Assembly: GCA_964643725.1 (NCBI GenBank)
Contig: CAZXTL010000002.1
Location: forward strand, 1 to 64,000
DNA length: 64,000 nucleotides
From: DYQY01 sp964643725
Lineage (GTDB): Bacteria; Margulisbacteria; Riflemargulisbacteria; GWF2-35-9; DYQY01
Reading direction: 5' to 3'
Shown in pieces: positions 17,804 to 28,158 of this stretch. A program made the translations under genes and the position numbers. How positions within the stretch are numbered: position 1 is the stretch's first letter; each line of letters opens with the position of its first letter. The notes under the pieces are model-generated. The model was not told the origin of the DNA. It searched no databases and saw only the letters and a list, made by a program, of their open reading frames with translations.

Positions 17804-20800
17804 CTATATTTCCAGCTCTAAAACTTCATCCCTTTTAGGTTCAAGAGTGGCTACAAGGCTCACAGGAATAGTGGCATAAAACCCTGTTCCTGCAGGTATA
17901 AGTTTACCAATAATAACGTTCTCTTTTAGACCGTACATTTCATCAACTTTTCCTTTTATAGCAGCTTCAGTTAAAACCTTTGCTGTTTCTTGGAAAGAAG
18001 CAGCAGAAATAAATGATTCTGTGTTTAAAGATGCTTTTGTAATACCTAACAATACTCTCTCACCTAAAGCAACTTCTTTACCTTGCTCTATAATCTGACC
18101 ATTCTCTGCTTGAAATTGATTAATATCTACAAGCTCTCCTGGCAACATTGTAGAATCACCCATAGAGACTATCTTTACTTTCTTAGTCATCTGTCTAAGG
18201 ATTACCTCAATATGCTTATCGTTAATGGTAACACCTTGACCACGATATACTTTCTGAACTTCTTCAAGCAGATATTCTTGAACTGATTGTACTCCAAGAA
18301 CCTCTAAAATATCATGAGGCGAAACAATACCTTCTGTAATTAATGAACCCTTAATAATCTTGTCGCCAGCATGAACAATAATTCTGCTATCAAGCGGTAT
18401 TTTATAGTCAACCTGTTCATTCTCATTTAGAACAGAAACTACTTTTTGTGCATCTTTTGTATTTATTTCAACAATACCAGCAATGGCTGAAATAATCGCT
18501 TTGTTCTTTGATGTTCTTGATTCAAATAAAGCTTCAACTTTTGGAAGACCAGCAACAATATCTCTTGCTTTTGCTCCAATGTTAAGTCTCTTTTCTTTTC
18601 TTAACAACTCACCATCAGCAATCTTTTCTCCATCTTTTCTGAAAATAATTGAACCAGTAGAAATACCATAGGTTCTTGCTTGAACGACATCTATATTCCC
18701 AGCAGTTGCCTTATAAATAACACCAGGGAATTCCGCCTTATTCTTTGTAGAAATCGCATCTCCAGCATCAACATACTGCCCTACAACTACTTTGGCCTTA
18801 TCACCTTCAGCAATGCCATAGGACTTCATCTGAGAAATATCTAATACATAAATTTCACCTTCTGTTTTGGCAACATAGTTAAGAAGTTTTCCTTCAACTA
18901 TATTTTCAACAACTTCTAATGATTTAGAATAAATTACTTCTCCTGATACTGTAACCTTTAAATAATTAACAGTCGGGTCATGAGAAAGAATAATATCACC
19001 TTTCTCTACAGTTGCCTTATTCTTAACAAGGATCTCTGAACCTTCTGAAACACTAATAACCTGTTCCTGTCCATCGCTTGCGCTAACTTTAATAGTCCCT
19101 GTTTCAGTAACAACTGTTACTTTATCACCATATTCATCAAGGATATCTTGTGTAGCAAGTTTATCAAGAAAACTTACTTTACCCTTAAGCTCAGAAGCAA
19201 CCTCTAATTTAGTTGCTCTAGAAAGGTCAACCCCTCCTGTATGGAAGGTTCTCATTGTTAACTGTGTGCCTGGTTCACCGATTGACTGAGCAGCTATAAT
19301 CCCAACTGCTTCACCTAGGTTAATTAATTGACGACTACTAAGGTCTTCTCCATAACATTTCTGACAAAGACCTCTTTTTGCTTCACAAGTAATTACCGAA
19401 CGAACCTGTAATTCCTTAACTCCAGCTTTCCCAATCAGTTTTGCCATTTTAGGATTGATCTTTTCATCAATATCAACGATAACCTCACCTGTTTCAGGAT
19501 CCACTACTTTTTCTAAACATATTCTACCAACTAGTCTTTCTTCCAAAGAAATAACTTCGCCATAACCTTCTTTAATTGCTGTTACTCGAACGCTATTAGA
19601 TGTATGACAATCTTCTTCTGTTATCAAAATATCTTGACCAATATCAACCAAACGTCTTGTTAAATACCCAGAGTCAGCTGTACGTAACGCTGTATCTACA
19701 AGACCTTTTCTTGCACCGTAGGTAGAAATAAAATACTCAGTTGAAGTTAAACCTTCTCTAAAGTTTGTCAAAATAGGAATGTCTACGGTATCTCCAGTTG
19801 CGTCTGCCATCAGACCTCTCATACCTGCAAGCTGTTTAACTTGGTCGATACTTCCTCTTGCACCTGAGTTTGCCATCATGAAAACACTATTTAACTCGTC
19901 AAAGGAATCTTTCATGGCATTAGTTACTTTTTCAACAGTAGCTCTCCATACTTCCAATTCTCTTAACTTTCTTTCTTGATTACTAATAATTCCACGTTCC
20001 TTAAGATTTTCTATTCTTTCAACTTCCACGAAAGCTTTTGCAAGAATTTCTTTCTTTTCAGGGAAAACAATAAGGTCATCAATAGCTATTGATACTCCAG
20101 CTTTAGTAGCATAAGAAAATCCAAGATTCTTTAGCTTATCTGCTAATCTTGCCGTAGCCTTGTTTCCATAATTGTCATGCCATTCTGAAATCAAGTTAGC
20201 TAATTGTTTCTTACCTGCTACTTCATTAATAAAGTCTTGCTCTGGAAGATTATCTTCAGATAAAGCTTCACTAATGGCTGCATTAAAAATAACTCTGCCA
20301 ACTGTAGTATCAAGCAACACACCCTTATGTCTTACATTAACTCTAATATGCAAAGTTACAGCACCCATACCAAATGCTTTAATTACATCATCAAAATCAG
20401 AATAAAGTCTTGGTTTAACCTTCATCATCTCTCTATCTGCTATGGTTAAATAATAAATCCCTAAAACCATATCCTGTGATGGGGTAATAACAGATCTTCC
20501 ATTAGCTGGAGCTAAAATATTATTATTAGCTAGCATTAATAGCCTTGCTTCTGTTTTAGCTTCTACTGTAAGAGGAATATGTATTGCCATCTGGTCACCG
20601 TCAAAGTCAGCATTAAACGCTGTACAAACTAATGGATGCAAATGTATTGCTTTACCTTCAACTAATACAGGCTCAAAAGCTTGTATCCCAAGTCTATGTA
20701 GAGTAGGTGCTCTATTTAGAAGAACTGGATAACCATCAATTATTTCTTCTAATACATCCCAAACTTCAACATCTTTTCTATCAATCTTTCTTTTTGCACT

Positions 20801-21967
20801 TTTAACGTTCTGAACAAATCCCTTTTCTACTAATTTTCTAATAACAAAAGGTTTAAATAATTCTAACGCCATCTTCTTTGGAAGACCGCATTGGTGTATT
20901 TTAAGATTTGGACCAACAACAATTACAGAACGACCTGAATAGTCAACTCGTTTACCTAATAGGTTCTGACGGAAACGACCATTCTTACCTTGAATAATGT
21001 CACTAAGTGATTTTAATGGTCTGCCATTTCCACCAGTTACAATTCTTCCTCTTCTACCATTATTAAGAAGAACGTCTACTGCCTCTTGAAGCATTCTCAT
21101 TTCATTCTTAACAATCATGTTTGGAGCACCAATATCTAATAATCTCTTTAAACGATTATTTCTATTAATAACTCTTCTATATAAATCATTTAAGTCTGAA
21201 GTAGCAAATCTGCCACCTTCTAACTGAACCATTGGTCTTAAGTCTGGAGGCATAACAGGAACTACATCCATAATCATCCACTCAGGCTTATTGCCAGAAG
21301 TTAAGAAAGAATCAACTACACGGTACCTTTTTGTTAGCTTTAGTCTCTTTTGGTTTGTTGAGTCTTTAATATCTTCTTTTAACTCAGCAAGCAACTTTCT
21401 AAGATCAAGTTTCTTAAGCAATGTTTTAATTGCCTTAGCACCGATATCAGCCTTAAACTTATCTCCATACTTTTCTCTAAGTTCATAATATTGTTGTTCT
21501 GATAAACGTTGTTTTATTTCTAAAATCGCTTCTAATTCAGGTGCAACGTCCGTAATTATATAACTATCATAATAAATTACTTCTTCTAAAGCCTTAACTG
21601 TCATATCTAGAAGAACTCCCATAAAGGAAGGAACTCCTTTAAGATACCAGATATGCGATACTGGTGACGCTAATTCAATGTGTCCCATTCTTTCTCTTCT
21701 TACCTTAGAATGAGTTACTTCTACTCCGCATCTTTCACAAACGATACCTCTGTATCTTACTCTTCTGTATTTTCCGCATGAACATTCCCAATCTTTAACT
21801 GGGCCAAATATCCTTTCGCAGAATAAACCATTTCTTTCAGGCCTAAATGTCCTGTAGTTAATAGTTTCTGGTTTTGTTACTTCTCCGTGAGACCATAATC
21901 TGATCCTTTCGGGAGAAGCAAGTGTAATCTTTAACTTTTTAAATTCATCATAGTTTCTAATTAACAT
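17804..21967 (-). CDS. rpoC: DNA-directed RNA polymerase subunit beta'
   Basis: Catalytic subunit of RNA polymerase. The 1387-residue protein has the N-terminal zinc site (CSCGKYRRVRYRGIVCERC, residues about 61-80), the magnesium-binding active-site motif NADFDGDQMAIH near residue 450, and the second zinc site CEAKRGLCQKCYGEDL. It is a single intact gene, unlike the split rpoC1/rpoC2 of cyanobacteria. It follows rpoB by 28 bases. Confidence 0.98.
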   Translation of the reverse strand: MLIRNYDEFKKLKITLASPERIRLWSHGEVTKPETINYRTFRPERNGLFCERIFGPVKDWECSCGKYRRVRYRGIVCERCGVEVTHSKVRRERMGHIELASPVSHIWYLKGVPSFMGVLLDMTVKALEEVIYYDSYIITDVAPELEAILEIKQRLSEQQYYELREKYGDKFKADIGAKAIKTLLKKLDLRKLLAELKEDIKDSTNQKRLKLTKRYRVVDSFLTSGNKPEWMIMDVVPVMPPDLRPMVQLEGGRFATSDLNDLYRRVINRNNRLKRLLDIGAPNMIVKNEMRMLQEAVDVLLNNGRRGRIVTGGNGRPLKSLSDIIQGKNGRFRQNLLGKRVDYSGRSVIVVGPNLKIHQCGLPKKMALELFKPFVIRKLVEKGFVQNVKSAKRKIDRKDVEVWDVLEEIIDGYPVLLNRAPTLHRLGIQAFEPVLVEGKAIHLHPLVCTAFNADFDGDQMAIHIPLTVEAKTEARLLMLANNNILAPANGRSVITPSQDMVLGIYYLTIADREMMKVKPRLYSDFDDVIKAFGMGAVTLHIRVNVRHKGVLLDTTVGRVIFNAAISEALSEDNLPEQDFINEVAGKKQLANLISEWHDNYGNKATARLADKLKNLGFSYATKAGVSIAIDDLIVFPEKKEILAKAFVEVERIENLKERGIISNQERKLRELEVWRATVEKVTNAMKDSFDELNSVFMMANSGARGSIDQVKQLAGMRGLMADATGDTVDIPILTNFREGLTSTEYFISTYGARKGLVDTALRTADSGYLTRRLVDIGQDILITEEDCHTSNSVRVTAIKEGYGEVISLEERLVGRICLEKVVDPETGEVIVDIDEKINPKMAKLIGKAGVKELQVRSVITCEAKRGLCQKCYGEDLSSRQLINLGEAVGIIAAQSIGEPGTQLTMRTFHTGGVDLSRATKLEVASELKGKVSFLDKLATQDILDEYGDKVTVVTETGTIKVSASDGQEQVISVSEGSEILVKNKATVEKGDIILSHDPTVNYLKVTVSGEVIYSKSLEVVENIVEGKLLNYVAKTEGEIYVLDISQMKSYGIAEGDKAKVVVGQYVDAGDAISTKNKAEFPGVIYKATAGNIDVVQARTYGISTGSIIFRKDGEKIADGELLRKEKRLNIGAKARDIVAGLPKVEALFESRTSKNKAIISAIAGIVEINTKDAQKVVSVLNENEQVDYKIPLDSRIIVHAGDKIIKGSLITEGIVSPHDILEVLGVQSVQEYLLEEVQKVYRGQGVTINDKHIEVILRQMTKKVKIVSMGDSTMLPGELVDINQFQAENGQIIEQGKEVALGERVLLGITKASLNTESFISAASFQETAKVLTEAAIKGKVDEMYGLKENVIIGKLIPAGTGFYATIPVSLVATLEPKRDEVLELEI

Positions 21968-21995
21968 ATCTGCTCCACTACTCCTTTTTTATGGT

Positions 21996-24900
21996 CTACA
22001 ATCTTTCGATTTCTTCGTTATCTTCATTCAATAATTTTAGGTCAAGAGCTATACTTCTTAACTCTCTAACAAGTACTTTAAATGACTCAGGGACGCCAAG
22101 CCTTTGGATGGTCTTTCCTTTGATGATTGACTCATAAGCTTTTGCTCTTCCAGTAACGTCGTCAGATTTAATAGTCAGCATTTCCTGTAATACGTGTGCT
22201 GCACCATAAGCCTCTAATGCCCAAACTTCCATTTCTCCAAATCTCTGTCCACCAAATTGAGCTTTACCACCCAATGGCTGTTGAGTTACTAATGAGTATG
22301 GACCAGTTGATCTAGCGTGAATCTTATCATCAACTTGGTGAATCAACTTCAACATAAACATATAACCACAGAAAACTTGTCTTTCGAAAGGAAGACCTGT
22401 TCTGCCATCTCTTAAGGTAACTTTACCGTTAAGATCTAGCCACTCATAACCTTTTACTAATTTGGCTTTTTCGATTTCGCCAGCAATTGCTTTCAAGGAA
22501 TTTTCTTCTTCAAGAACTTCGTCAAAAGGATTTACTTCATAGTACTTGTCTAGTGCGTGTGCAGCTGAACCAAGCAATGTTTCATAAATCTGACCAACGT
22601 TCATACGAGAAGGAACGCCTAGTGGATTTAAAATCATATCAATTGGGGTACCATCTGGAAGCATTGGCATATCTTCAGCAGGTAATATTTTAGAAACAAT
22701 ACCTTTGTTACCATGTCTTCCTGCAACTTTATCCCCTATCTGAACTTTTCTCAAATGACCGATATAGATTCTAACAATCTTTAAAATTCCTGGTGGTAGA
22801 TTATCTTTGTTCTCTTTTGAAAACTCTTTAACTTTAATAATCTTTCCATATTCTCCAGGAGGAACTCTTAAAGAAGTGTCCTTCATGTCTCTAGCTTTTT
22901 CTCCGAAAATAGCTCTTAAAAGCTTTTCTTCTGCAGGCGGTTCTGACTCTCCTTTTGGAGTTACTTTACCAACCAATATATCGCCAGGTTTAACTTCAGA
23001 ACCTACTCTAATAATACCGTCTTCATTTAATTGACCTAATAAGTCTTCAGAAACGTTCGCTACTTCTCTTGTGAGTTCTTCATTACCAAGCTTAGTTGTT
23101 CTTACTTCAACTTCAAACTTACTAATGTGTACAGTAGTAAATAAATCATCTTTAACAAGCTTCTCACTTATTACAATAGAGTCTTCAAAGTTGAGTCCTT
23201 CCCAAGACATAAATGCTATTAGTAAATTTCTTCCTAAAGCTAATTCTCCGTCTTTGGTAGATGCTCCGTCAGCAATAACGTCACCATCTTTAACTTTTTG
23301 GCCCAACGAAACAATAGGTTTCTGATTAACCCAAGTATTTTGGTTGCTCTTCTGAAACTTAAGTAATGGATATGCTTTCTCAACGTTACCCTTTTCTTTG
23401 ATAACAATCTTATTAGCATCAACATACACAACTTCTCCGTCTCCCTCAGCTAAACAAAGAGAACCAGCATATTTTGCAATGTCGATTTCTAAACCTGTTC
23501 CAACATAAGCTCTTTCAGGCTTAATAAGAGGTGTAGCTTGACGTTGCATGTTAGAACCCATTAATGCTCTGTTTGCGTCGTTATGCTCAAGAAATGGAAT
23601 TAACGAAGTAGATATACCAAACATTTGTCTTGGAGATATCCCTATATAATTAACTTCATCCTTCTTAGCATACACGAACTCTTTTCTGTATCTAACAGGT
23701 ACTCTGTCTTCTACAATGACTCCATCATTTGACTTAACATCATAAGGAGCAATCCTAAAATAATCTTCGATATCAGCTGTTAAATAAACTACTTCTTTAG
23801 AAAGTTTTCCGTTATTTACTTTTAAGTATGGGGTTTCAATAAAACCAAACTTATTTGTCTTAGCAAATAAAGCTAGCGGACCAATAAGACCAGCATTCTG
23901 TCCTTCTGGAGTTTCTACCACGCATATTCTTCCATAATGAGAAGGATGAATGTCTCTTACTTCGAATCCAGCTCTTTCTTTAGTCAACCCTCCTGGGCCT
24001 AAAGCAGATAATCTTCTTCTGTGCGTTAACTCAGCTAAAGGATTAGTTTGATCCATAAACTGAGAAAGTTGTGATGTTCCAAAGAACTCTCTCATAACTG
24101 CCATTAATGGTCTAATGTTGATAAGCTTCTGTGGGACTATTTGATCAGGCTCATTAACAGTCATCTGCTCGTTAATAAGTCTTTCTAGTCTAGCTAAACC
24201 AACTCTTAACTGTTTCTGCATTAATTCACCAGCACAACGAACACGTCTGTTGCCTAAGTGGTCGATGTCATCTGTTAGTCCTTCTCCAGTCATCAACTTA
24301 CCAATCTCATTAACTACAGCGAAAATATCATCATGCGTCAAAAGAACTTGGTTCTCGTCTACCTTCAAACTTAATCTATTGTTCATCTTATAACGACCAA
24401 CTTTACCTAAATCAAAAGTTTTGCCATTAAAAAATAATCCTTTCATCAAGTTATGAGCTGCATCCTTATTAAAAGGATCGCCTGGTTTAAGTCTATAATA
24501 TACTTCCCTTAGGGAATCTTCTAAACCATGAATTCCACTTTTTTCAATGGTTTGTTTAATAAGATCCTTTTCTGCAATATTTTTAATCATTTCTTTTTCT
24601 TCAATGCCTAATGCACCAAGAAATACATTTAAAGGCAACTTTCTTACCTTATTAATATGTACATAAAAATTACCTTGCTTATCAGTTTCAACTTCTAACC
24701 ATGCCCCTCTGTTAGGAATAACAGTAGCGTGGAAAGTTATAAAACCTTGTTTATCTTTCTTTTCTTTAAAATATACACCCGGAGAACGAACAAATTGGCT
24801 AACGATGACTCTTTCAGCTCCATTAATTAAAAAAGTCCCTTTTTTTGTCATTATAGGAATATTTCCCATATAGACTTCTTGCTCTTTTACTTCTCCTGTC

Positions 24901-25199
24901 TCTTTATCAAGTAACCTTACTTTGCACCTTAGCGGAGCAGAATAAGTTAATTCTCTATCTTTACATTCTTCTACATCAAAATCTGGCTCATCTAATTTAT
25001 ATTGATCTAGAAACTCAAGTTCTAATCTATTACCAAATCCTTTAATAGGAGAAATAGCTTCTAATTCTTCCTTAATACCATTTTTTACAAAGTCTTCAAA
25101 TGAATCAATCTGCAAACTTATAAGATTGGGGACATCTATTTTATCTTTAACTTTTGAATTATATAAATTTTCTCTTGGAGCAATGGTTTTCGTCGCCAC
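21996..25199 (-). CDS. rpoB: DNA-directed RNA polymerase subunit beta
   Basis: The second catalytic subunit, 1067 residues. This is compact: it lacks the large lineage-specific insertions of proteobacterial beta subunits. The rifampicin-binding region reads SQLSQFMDQTNPLAELTHRR followed by RLSALGPGGL. The positions equivalent to E. coli D516, H526 and S531 are all wild type, so the sequence predicts rifampicin sensitivity. The C-terminus keeps GGKAQFGGQRFGEMEVWALE. Preceded by a 79-base gap holding a hairpin after rplL. Confidence 0.98.
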   Translation of the reverse strand: MATKTIAPRENLYNSKVKDKIDVPNLISLQIDSFEDFVKNGIKEELEAISPIKGFGNRLELEFLDQYKLDEPDFDVEECKDRELTYSAPLRCKVRLLDKETGEVKEQEVYMGNIPIMTKKGTFLINGAERVIVSQFVRSPGVYFKEKKDKQGFITFHATVIPNRGAWLEVETDKQGNFYVHINKVRKLPLNVFLGALGIEEKEMIKNIAEKDLIKQTIEKSGIHGLEDSLREVYYRLKPGDPFNKDAAHNLMKGLFFNGKTFDLGKVGRYKMNNRLSLKVDENQVLLTHDDIFAVVNEIGKLMTGEGLTDDIDHLGNRRVRCAGELMQKQLRVGLARLERLINEQMTVNEPDQIVPQKLINIRPLMAVMREFFGTSQLSQFMDQTNPLAELTHRRRLSALGPGGLTKERAGFEVRDIHPSHYGRICVVETPEGQNAGLIGPLALFAKTNKFGFIETPYLKVNNGKLSKEVVYLTADIEDYFRIAPYDVKSNDGVIVEDRVPVRYRKEFVYAKKDEVNYIGISPRQMFGISTSLIPFLEHNDANRALMGSNMQRQATPLIKPERAYVGTGLEIDIAKYAGSLCLAEGDGEVVYVDANKIVIKEKGNVEKAYPLLKFQKSNQNTWVNQKPIVSLGQKVKDGDVIADGASTKDGELALGRNLLIAFMSWEGLNFEDSIVISEKLVKDDLFTTVHISKFEVEVRTTKLGNEELTREVANVSEDLLGQLNEDGIIRVGSEVKPGDILVGKVTPKGESEPPAEEKLLRAIFGEKARDMKDTSLRVPPGEYGKIIKVKEFSKENKDNLPPGILKIVRIYIGHLRKVQIGDKVAGRHGNKGIVSKILPAEDMPMLPDGTPIDMILNPLGVPSRMNVGQIYETLLGSAAHALDKYYEVNPFDEVLEEENSLKAIAGEIEKAKLVKGYEWLDLNGKVTLRDGRTGLPFERQVFCGYMFMLKLIHQVDDKIHARSTGPYSLVTQQPLGGKAQFGGQRFGEMEVWALEAYGAAHVLQEMLTIKSDDVTGRAKAYESIIKGKTIQRLGVPESFKVLVRELRSIALDLKLLNEDNEEIERL

Positions 25200-25227
25200 T
25201 AATAAATCACCTCTTATATAAAATTTA

Positions 25228-25255
25228 TTGAGGAGAAAGATTACTTCCTCCTCAA
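25228..25255 (-). promoter_or_regulatory. Hairpin between rplL and rpoB (possible attenuator or processing site)
   Basis: TTGAGGAG and CTCCTCAA are exact inverted repeats separated by 12 bases. The hairpin lies in the 79-base gap between rplL and rpoB and is not followed by a run of T on the minus strand. In E. coli the same junction holds an attenuator and RNase III site that lower rpoBC expression relative to the L7/L12 gene. A similar role here is inference from position. Confidence 0.5.
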
Positions 25256-25278
25256 CTTATATCAAATACATTATATCG

Positions 25279-25674
25279 TTACTTTATTTCTACTTTTCCG
25301 CCTTCTGCTTCAAGTTTAGCTTTTAGCTCTTGAGCTTCAGCCTTTGTAACGCCTTCTTTAATTGGCTTTGGACAATTATCTACAACATCCTTAGCTTCTT
25401 TTAATCCAAGACCAGTAATTTCTCTTACTACTTTAAGTACAGCGATCTTCTTATCGCCAGCAGATACTAGAACGACAGAGACCTCATCACTTACTGCTTC
25501 TTGTGCAACAGCATCTCCACCAGCAGCTGCCGGAGCAGCTACGGCTACAGGAGCAGCAGCAGTTACACCGAACTTCTCTTCTAACGCTTTCACTAACTGA
25601 GAAAGCTCTAGAACAGACATCTTTTCTACAGTAGTTAATACTGTTTGTGCTTCTTTACTTAATACTATTTCCAT
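25279..25674 (-). CDS. rplL: 50S ribosomal protein L7/L12
   Basis: Multicopy stalk protein that recruits translational GTPases. The 131-residue product has the N-terminal dimerisation part (TVEKMSVLELSQLVKALEEK), an alanine- and proline-rich hinge near residues 40-55, and the C-terminal factor-binding domain (AVLKVVREITGLGLKEAKDV). The chosen ATG has AGGAGG upstream; a GTG 12 bases earlier abuts that site and is less likely. Confidence 0.96.
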   Translation of the reverse strand: MEIVLSKEAQTVLTTVEKMSVLELSQLVKALEEKFGVTAAAPVAVAAPAAAGGDAVAQEAVSDEVSVVLVSAGDKKIAVLKVVREITGLGLKEAKDVVDNCPKPIKEGVTKAEAQELKAKLEAEGGKVEIK

Positions 25675-25705
25675 CTCTATACTCACCTCCTTTTTATTTT
25701 AAATT

Positions 25706-26233
25706 CTAAGCTGACTTTTTATCCTTAATTGCATCCAAAACATAAACTATGTTTCTAAAATTACCTTGTAATGCACCAACAAATCCAGTTATTGGACTGT
25801 TGAACAACATTAGTAACTTAGCAATAAGAACCTCTTTAGATGGTAATGCTGATAGAGCTTTCATTTCGTTACCATTAATAATCTTTGATTCTAGGATACC
25901 GCCCTTAAGCGTCACACTTTCATTCTTTTTAGCAAAATCAACAAGTACCTTAGCTGGTGCCACAGGTTCTTTTTTAGAAAAAATAATTGCTGTTGGCCCT
26001 TTTAAAACATCTTTAAGTTGACCGTATACCTCAGGGTACATTTCTTGTAGAACTATTAAAACTAAAGTATTCTTTAATACTTTCAGCTCAGAGTTACTTG
26101 CTCTAAGTTGATTACGAAGTTCTGAAATCTTACTTACAGTAAGACCCTTATAGTCCACCATATATACATATTGATTTTCTGAGAATGTTTGTTTGATACC
26201 TTGTAAAGCATCCTTATTCTTTTGGTTTACCAC
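25706..26233 (-). CDS. rplJ: 50S ribosomal protein L10
   Basis: L10 anchors the L7/L12 stalk and autoregulates its own mRNA. The 175-residue product has the rRNA-binding half (MVDYKGLTVSKISELRNQLR, ELKVLKNTLVL) and a C-terminal helix for L7/L12 dimers. The start is GTG with a GGAGGAG upstream. It is preceded by an L10 leader, which supports autoregulation. Confidence 0.96.
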   Translation of the reverse strand: MVNQKNKDALQGIKQTFSENQYVYMVDYKGLTVSKISELRNQLRASNSELKVLKNTLVLIVLQEMYPEVYGQLKDVLKGPTAIIFSKKEPVAPAKVLVDFAKKNESVTLKGGILESKIINGNEMKALSALPSKEVLIAKLLMLFNSPITGFVGALQGNFRNIVYVLDAIKDKKSA

Positions 26234-26240
26234 TATCTAT

Positions 26241-26357
26241 CTCCTCCTCTTCTCCTAAACCGTAGAACAAAGAGACACTTTAAGTTTCATTTAAAGTACT
26301 TTTTATCCTCGGTAGGGTTATTTTAAGCATTACGCCCCTACTGTCTTCGGCTAAAAA
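26241..26357 (-). promoter_or_regulatory. L10 leader (ribosomal protein leader of rplJ-rplL)
   Basis: The 124-base gap between rplA and rplJ reads, on the minus strand, CCGAAGACAGTAGGGG, then GCTTAA, then CCCTACCGAGG. These are the paired strands and conserved loop sequence of the known L10 leader (Rfam family RF00557), to which the L10/L7-L12 complex binds to repress translation. The core is at about 26307-26352. The match was made by eye against the remembered consensus; a covariance-model search would settle the exact ends. Confidence 0.85.
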
Positions 26358-27047
26358 CTATGCTATCGTCGAAGAATCAATATCTATACCAGGACTCATT
26401 GTCGCAGCTAGATATGTTCCTTTCAAATAAACTCCTTTTGCAGAAGCTGGTTTCACCTTCATTAAAATATCATAAACAGCAATAATATTCTCTTTTAACT
26501 TTTGCAAATCAAAAGACATTTTGCCGACTGGCATATGAACTATTCCAAATTTATCAGCACGGTATTCTACCTTACCCTTTCTAAATTCATCAATAGCTTT
26601 CTTTATATCAAAAGTTATCGTACCAGTTTTTGGCGAAGGCATTAAACCTCTCTTACCTAAAACTTTACCTAACTGTCCAACCTCTTTCATCATATCAGGG
26701 GTTGTTAGTAAAATATCAAAATCTACCCATCCTGCTTTAATTTTATCAGCCAATTCTTCACTGCCAAAAACGTCTGCTCCAGCCTTTTCAGCTTCAGTAA
26801 CTTTTTCTCCTTTAGCAATTACAACTATTTTAATTTTCTTACCAACACCATGAGGAAGTATCAATGTTCCTCTAACTTGCTGATCACTCTGTCTTACGTC
26901 TACACCTAACTTAACAGTAAATTCAACTGTCTCATCAAACTTTGCTGGTGTCATCTTTTTCAAACAATCTATTCCTTCATCTAAAGAATATAGTGGTTTT
27001 TCTATTGAAGCTGCGTTCTGATTATATACTTTTGAATATTTTTTCAT
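26358..27047 (-). CDS. rplA: 50S ribosomal protein L1
   Basis: L1 forms the mobile stalk near the E site and often represses the L11-L1 mRNA. The 229-residue protein starts MKKYSKVYNQNAAS and contains KLGVDVRQSDQQVRGTLILP, LGKRGLMPSPKTGTI and the C-terminal VKPASAKGVYLKGTYLA. The ATG chosen has GGAGG six bases upstream; another ATG 12 bases earlier includes that site. It lies 12 bases after rplK. Confidence 0.97.
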   Translation of the reverse strand: MKKYSKVYNQNAASIEKPLYSLDEGIDCLKKMTPAKFDETVEFTVKLGVDVRQSDQQVRGTLILPHGVGKKIKIVVIAKGEKVTEAEKAGADVFGSEELADKIKAGWVDFDILLTTPDMMKEVGQLGKVLGKRGLMPSPKTGTITFDIKKAIDEFRKGKVEYRADKFGIVHMPVGKMSFDLQKLKENIIAVYDILMKVKPASAKGVYLKGTYLAATMSPGIDIDSSTIA

Positions 27048-27059
27048 TATGTCCTCCAT

Positions 27060-27485
27060 CTACTCCGTTACAGTGATGCCCATGCTACGCGCTGAACCCA
27101 TTACGATACTCATAGCAGCATCAATTGTATTTGCATTTAAATCTTTTAATTTTATCTGAGCTATTTCTTTTATTTGTTCCATTGTTACTGAACCAACTTT
27201 GTTCTTATTAGGCTCAGGTGAACCTTTTTGAATTTTGGCATACTTTTTAAGTAAGTCAGAAACCGGAGGTGTCTTTAATATAAACTCAAAACTTCTATCT
27301 TCAAAAACTGTTATTACTACTGGTATTACTTGACCAGCCATCTCTTTGGTCCTGTCATTATAAGCCTTGCAGAACTCCATAATATTAACACCTTGCTGTC
27401 CTAATGCTGGACCAATAGGTGGAGCTGGATTGGCTTTACCTGCCTGAATTTGTAACTTGATATAACCTTTAATTTTCTTTGCCAC
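27060..27485 (-). CDS. rplK: 50S ribosomal protein L11
   Basis: L11 is part of the GTPase-associated region and, in bacteria with RelA, of stringent response signalling. The 141-residue length is standard, with the proline-rich N-terminus KANPAPPIGPALGQQGVNIM and C-terminal rRNA-binding domain GSARSMGITV. The start is GTG with GGAGGG upstream. Lies between nusG and rplA. Confidence 0.97.
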   Translation of the reverse strand: MAKKIKGYIKLQIQAGKANPAPPIGPALGQQGVNIMEFCKAYNDRTKEMAGQVIPVVITVFEDRSFEFILKTPPVSDLLKKYAKIQKGSPEPNKNKVGSVTMEQIKEIAQIKLKDLNANTIDAAMSIVMGSARSMGITVTE

Positions 27486-27506
27486 TGCCGAACCCTCCGT
27501 ACAAAA

Positions 27507-28145
27507 TTATTCTGCTGCTTTTTCTATCTGATCAAAACCTATCTCTACTGGTGTTTCTCTTCCGAAAATTAGTATAGTAGATTTAATCTTTCCTTTTTCT
27601 GCATTTATTTCTTTAACTGGACCATTATAACCTCTGAATGGACCAGAAATTATCTTAACCATATCTCCGACCTCAAAGTCCACTTGGAATTTCTGAACTT
27701 TAATTCCAACTTGTCTTAATACCTTTAACATCTCTTCATCTCTTATAGGTACAGGCGAAGAAGTATCACCCATGAATTTTGATAAACCTGGTACTCTTTT
27801 CATTACATACCAAAGTTCAGAGTCAAATATCATTCTTACAAAAATATATCCAGGATACATCTTTCTAATCTTTTCTACTTTTTTATTATTCTTTACTTCA
27901 ACTACTTCTTCTTCAGGAATTAATATTTCAAAAACCTTATCAGTAAGCTTAAGGGTTTGGATTCTGTTCTCCAAACTATTTTTTACCTTATGCTCGTAGT
28001 TAGAGTAAGTCTGGATAATGTACCAATCTCCAAGATTTGGATTAACCTGTTCTTCAATAGTTTCCTCAATAATTTCCGGAACATTTTCCTGCTCAATTAC
28101 TTCTTCTATTTCTAATGTTTCTACTTCTTTAATTTCTTCTACCAT
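27507..28145 (-). CDS. nusG: Transcription termination/antitermination protein NusG
   Basis: NusG couples RNA polymerase to the ribosome (through S10) and to Rho. After an acidic leader of about 38 residues rich in glutamate and isoleucine, the NGN domain begins at DWYIIQTYSNYEHKVKNSLE and continues to the YPGYIFVRM segment. The C-terminal KOW domain is DMVKIISGPFRGYNGPVKEI. The ATG used has AGGA seven bases upstream; another ATG lies two codons earlier. Only the long acidic N-terminus departs from the usual family layout. Confidence 0.96.
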   Translation of the reverse strand: MVEEIKEVETLEIEEVIEQENVPEIIEETIEEQVNPNLGDWYIIQTYSNYEHKVKNSLENRIQTLKLTDKVFEILIPEEEVVEVKNNKKVEKIRKMYPGYIFVRMIFDSELWYVMKRVPGLSKFMGDTSSPVPIRDEEMLKVLRQVGIKVQKFQVDFEVGDMVKIISGPFRGYNGPVKEINAEKGKIKSTILIFGRETPVEIGFDQIEKAAE

Positions 28146-28158
28146 TTTCATATCCTAA

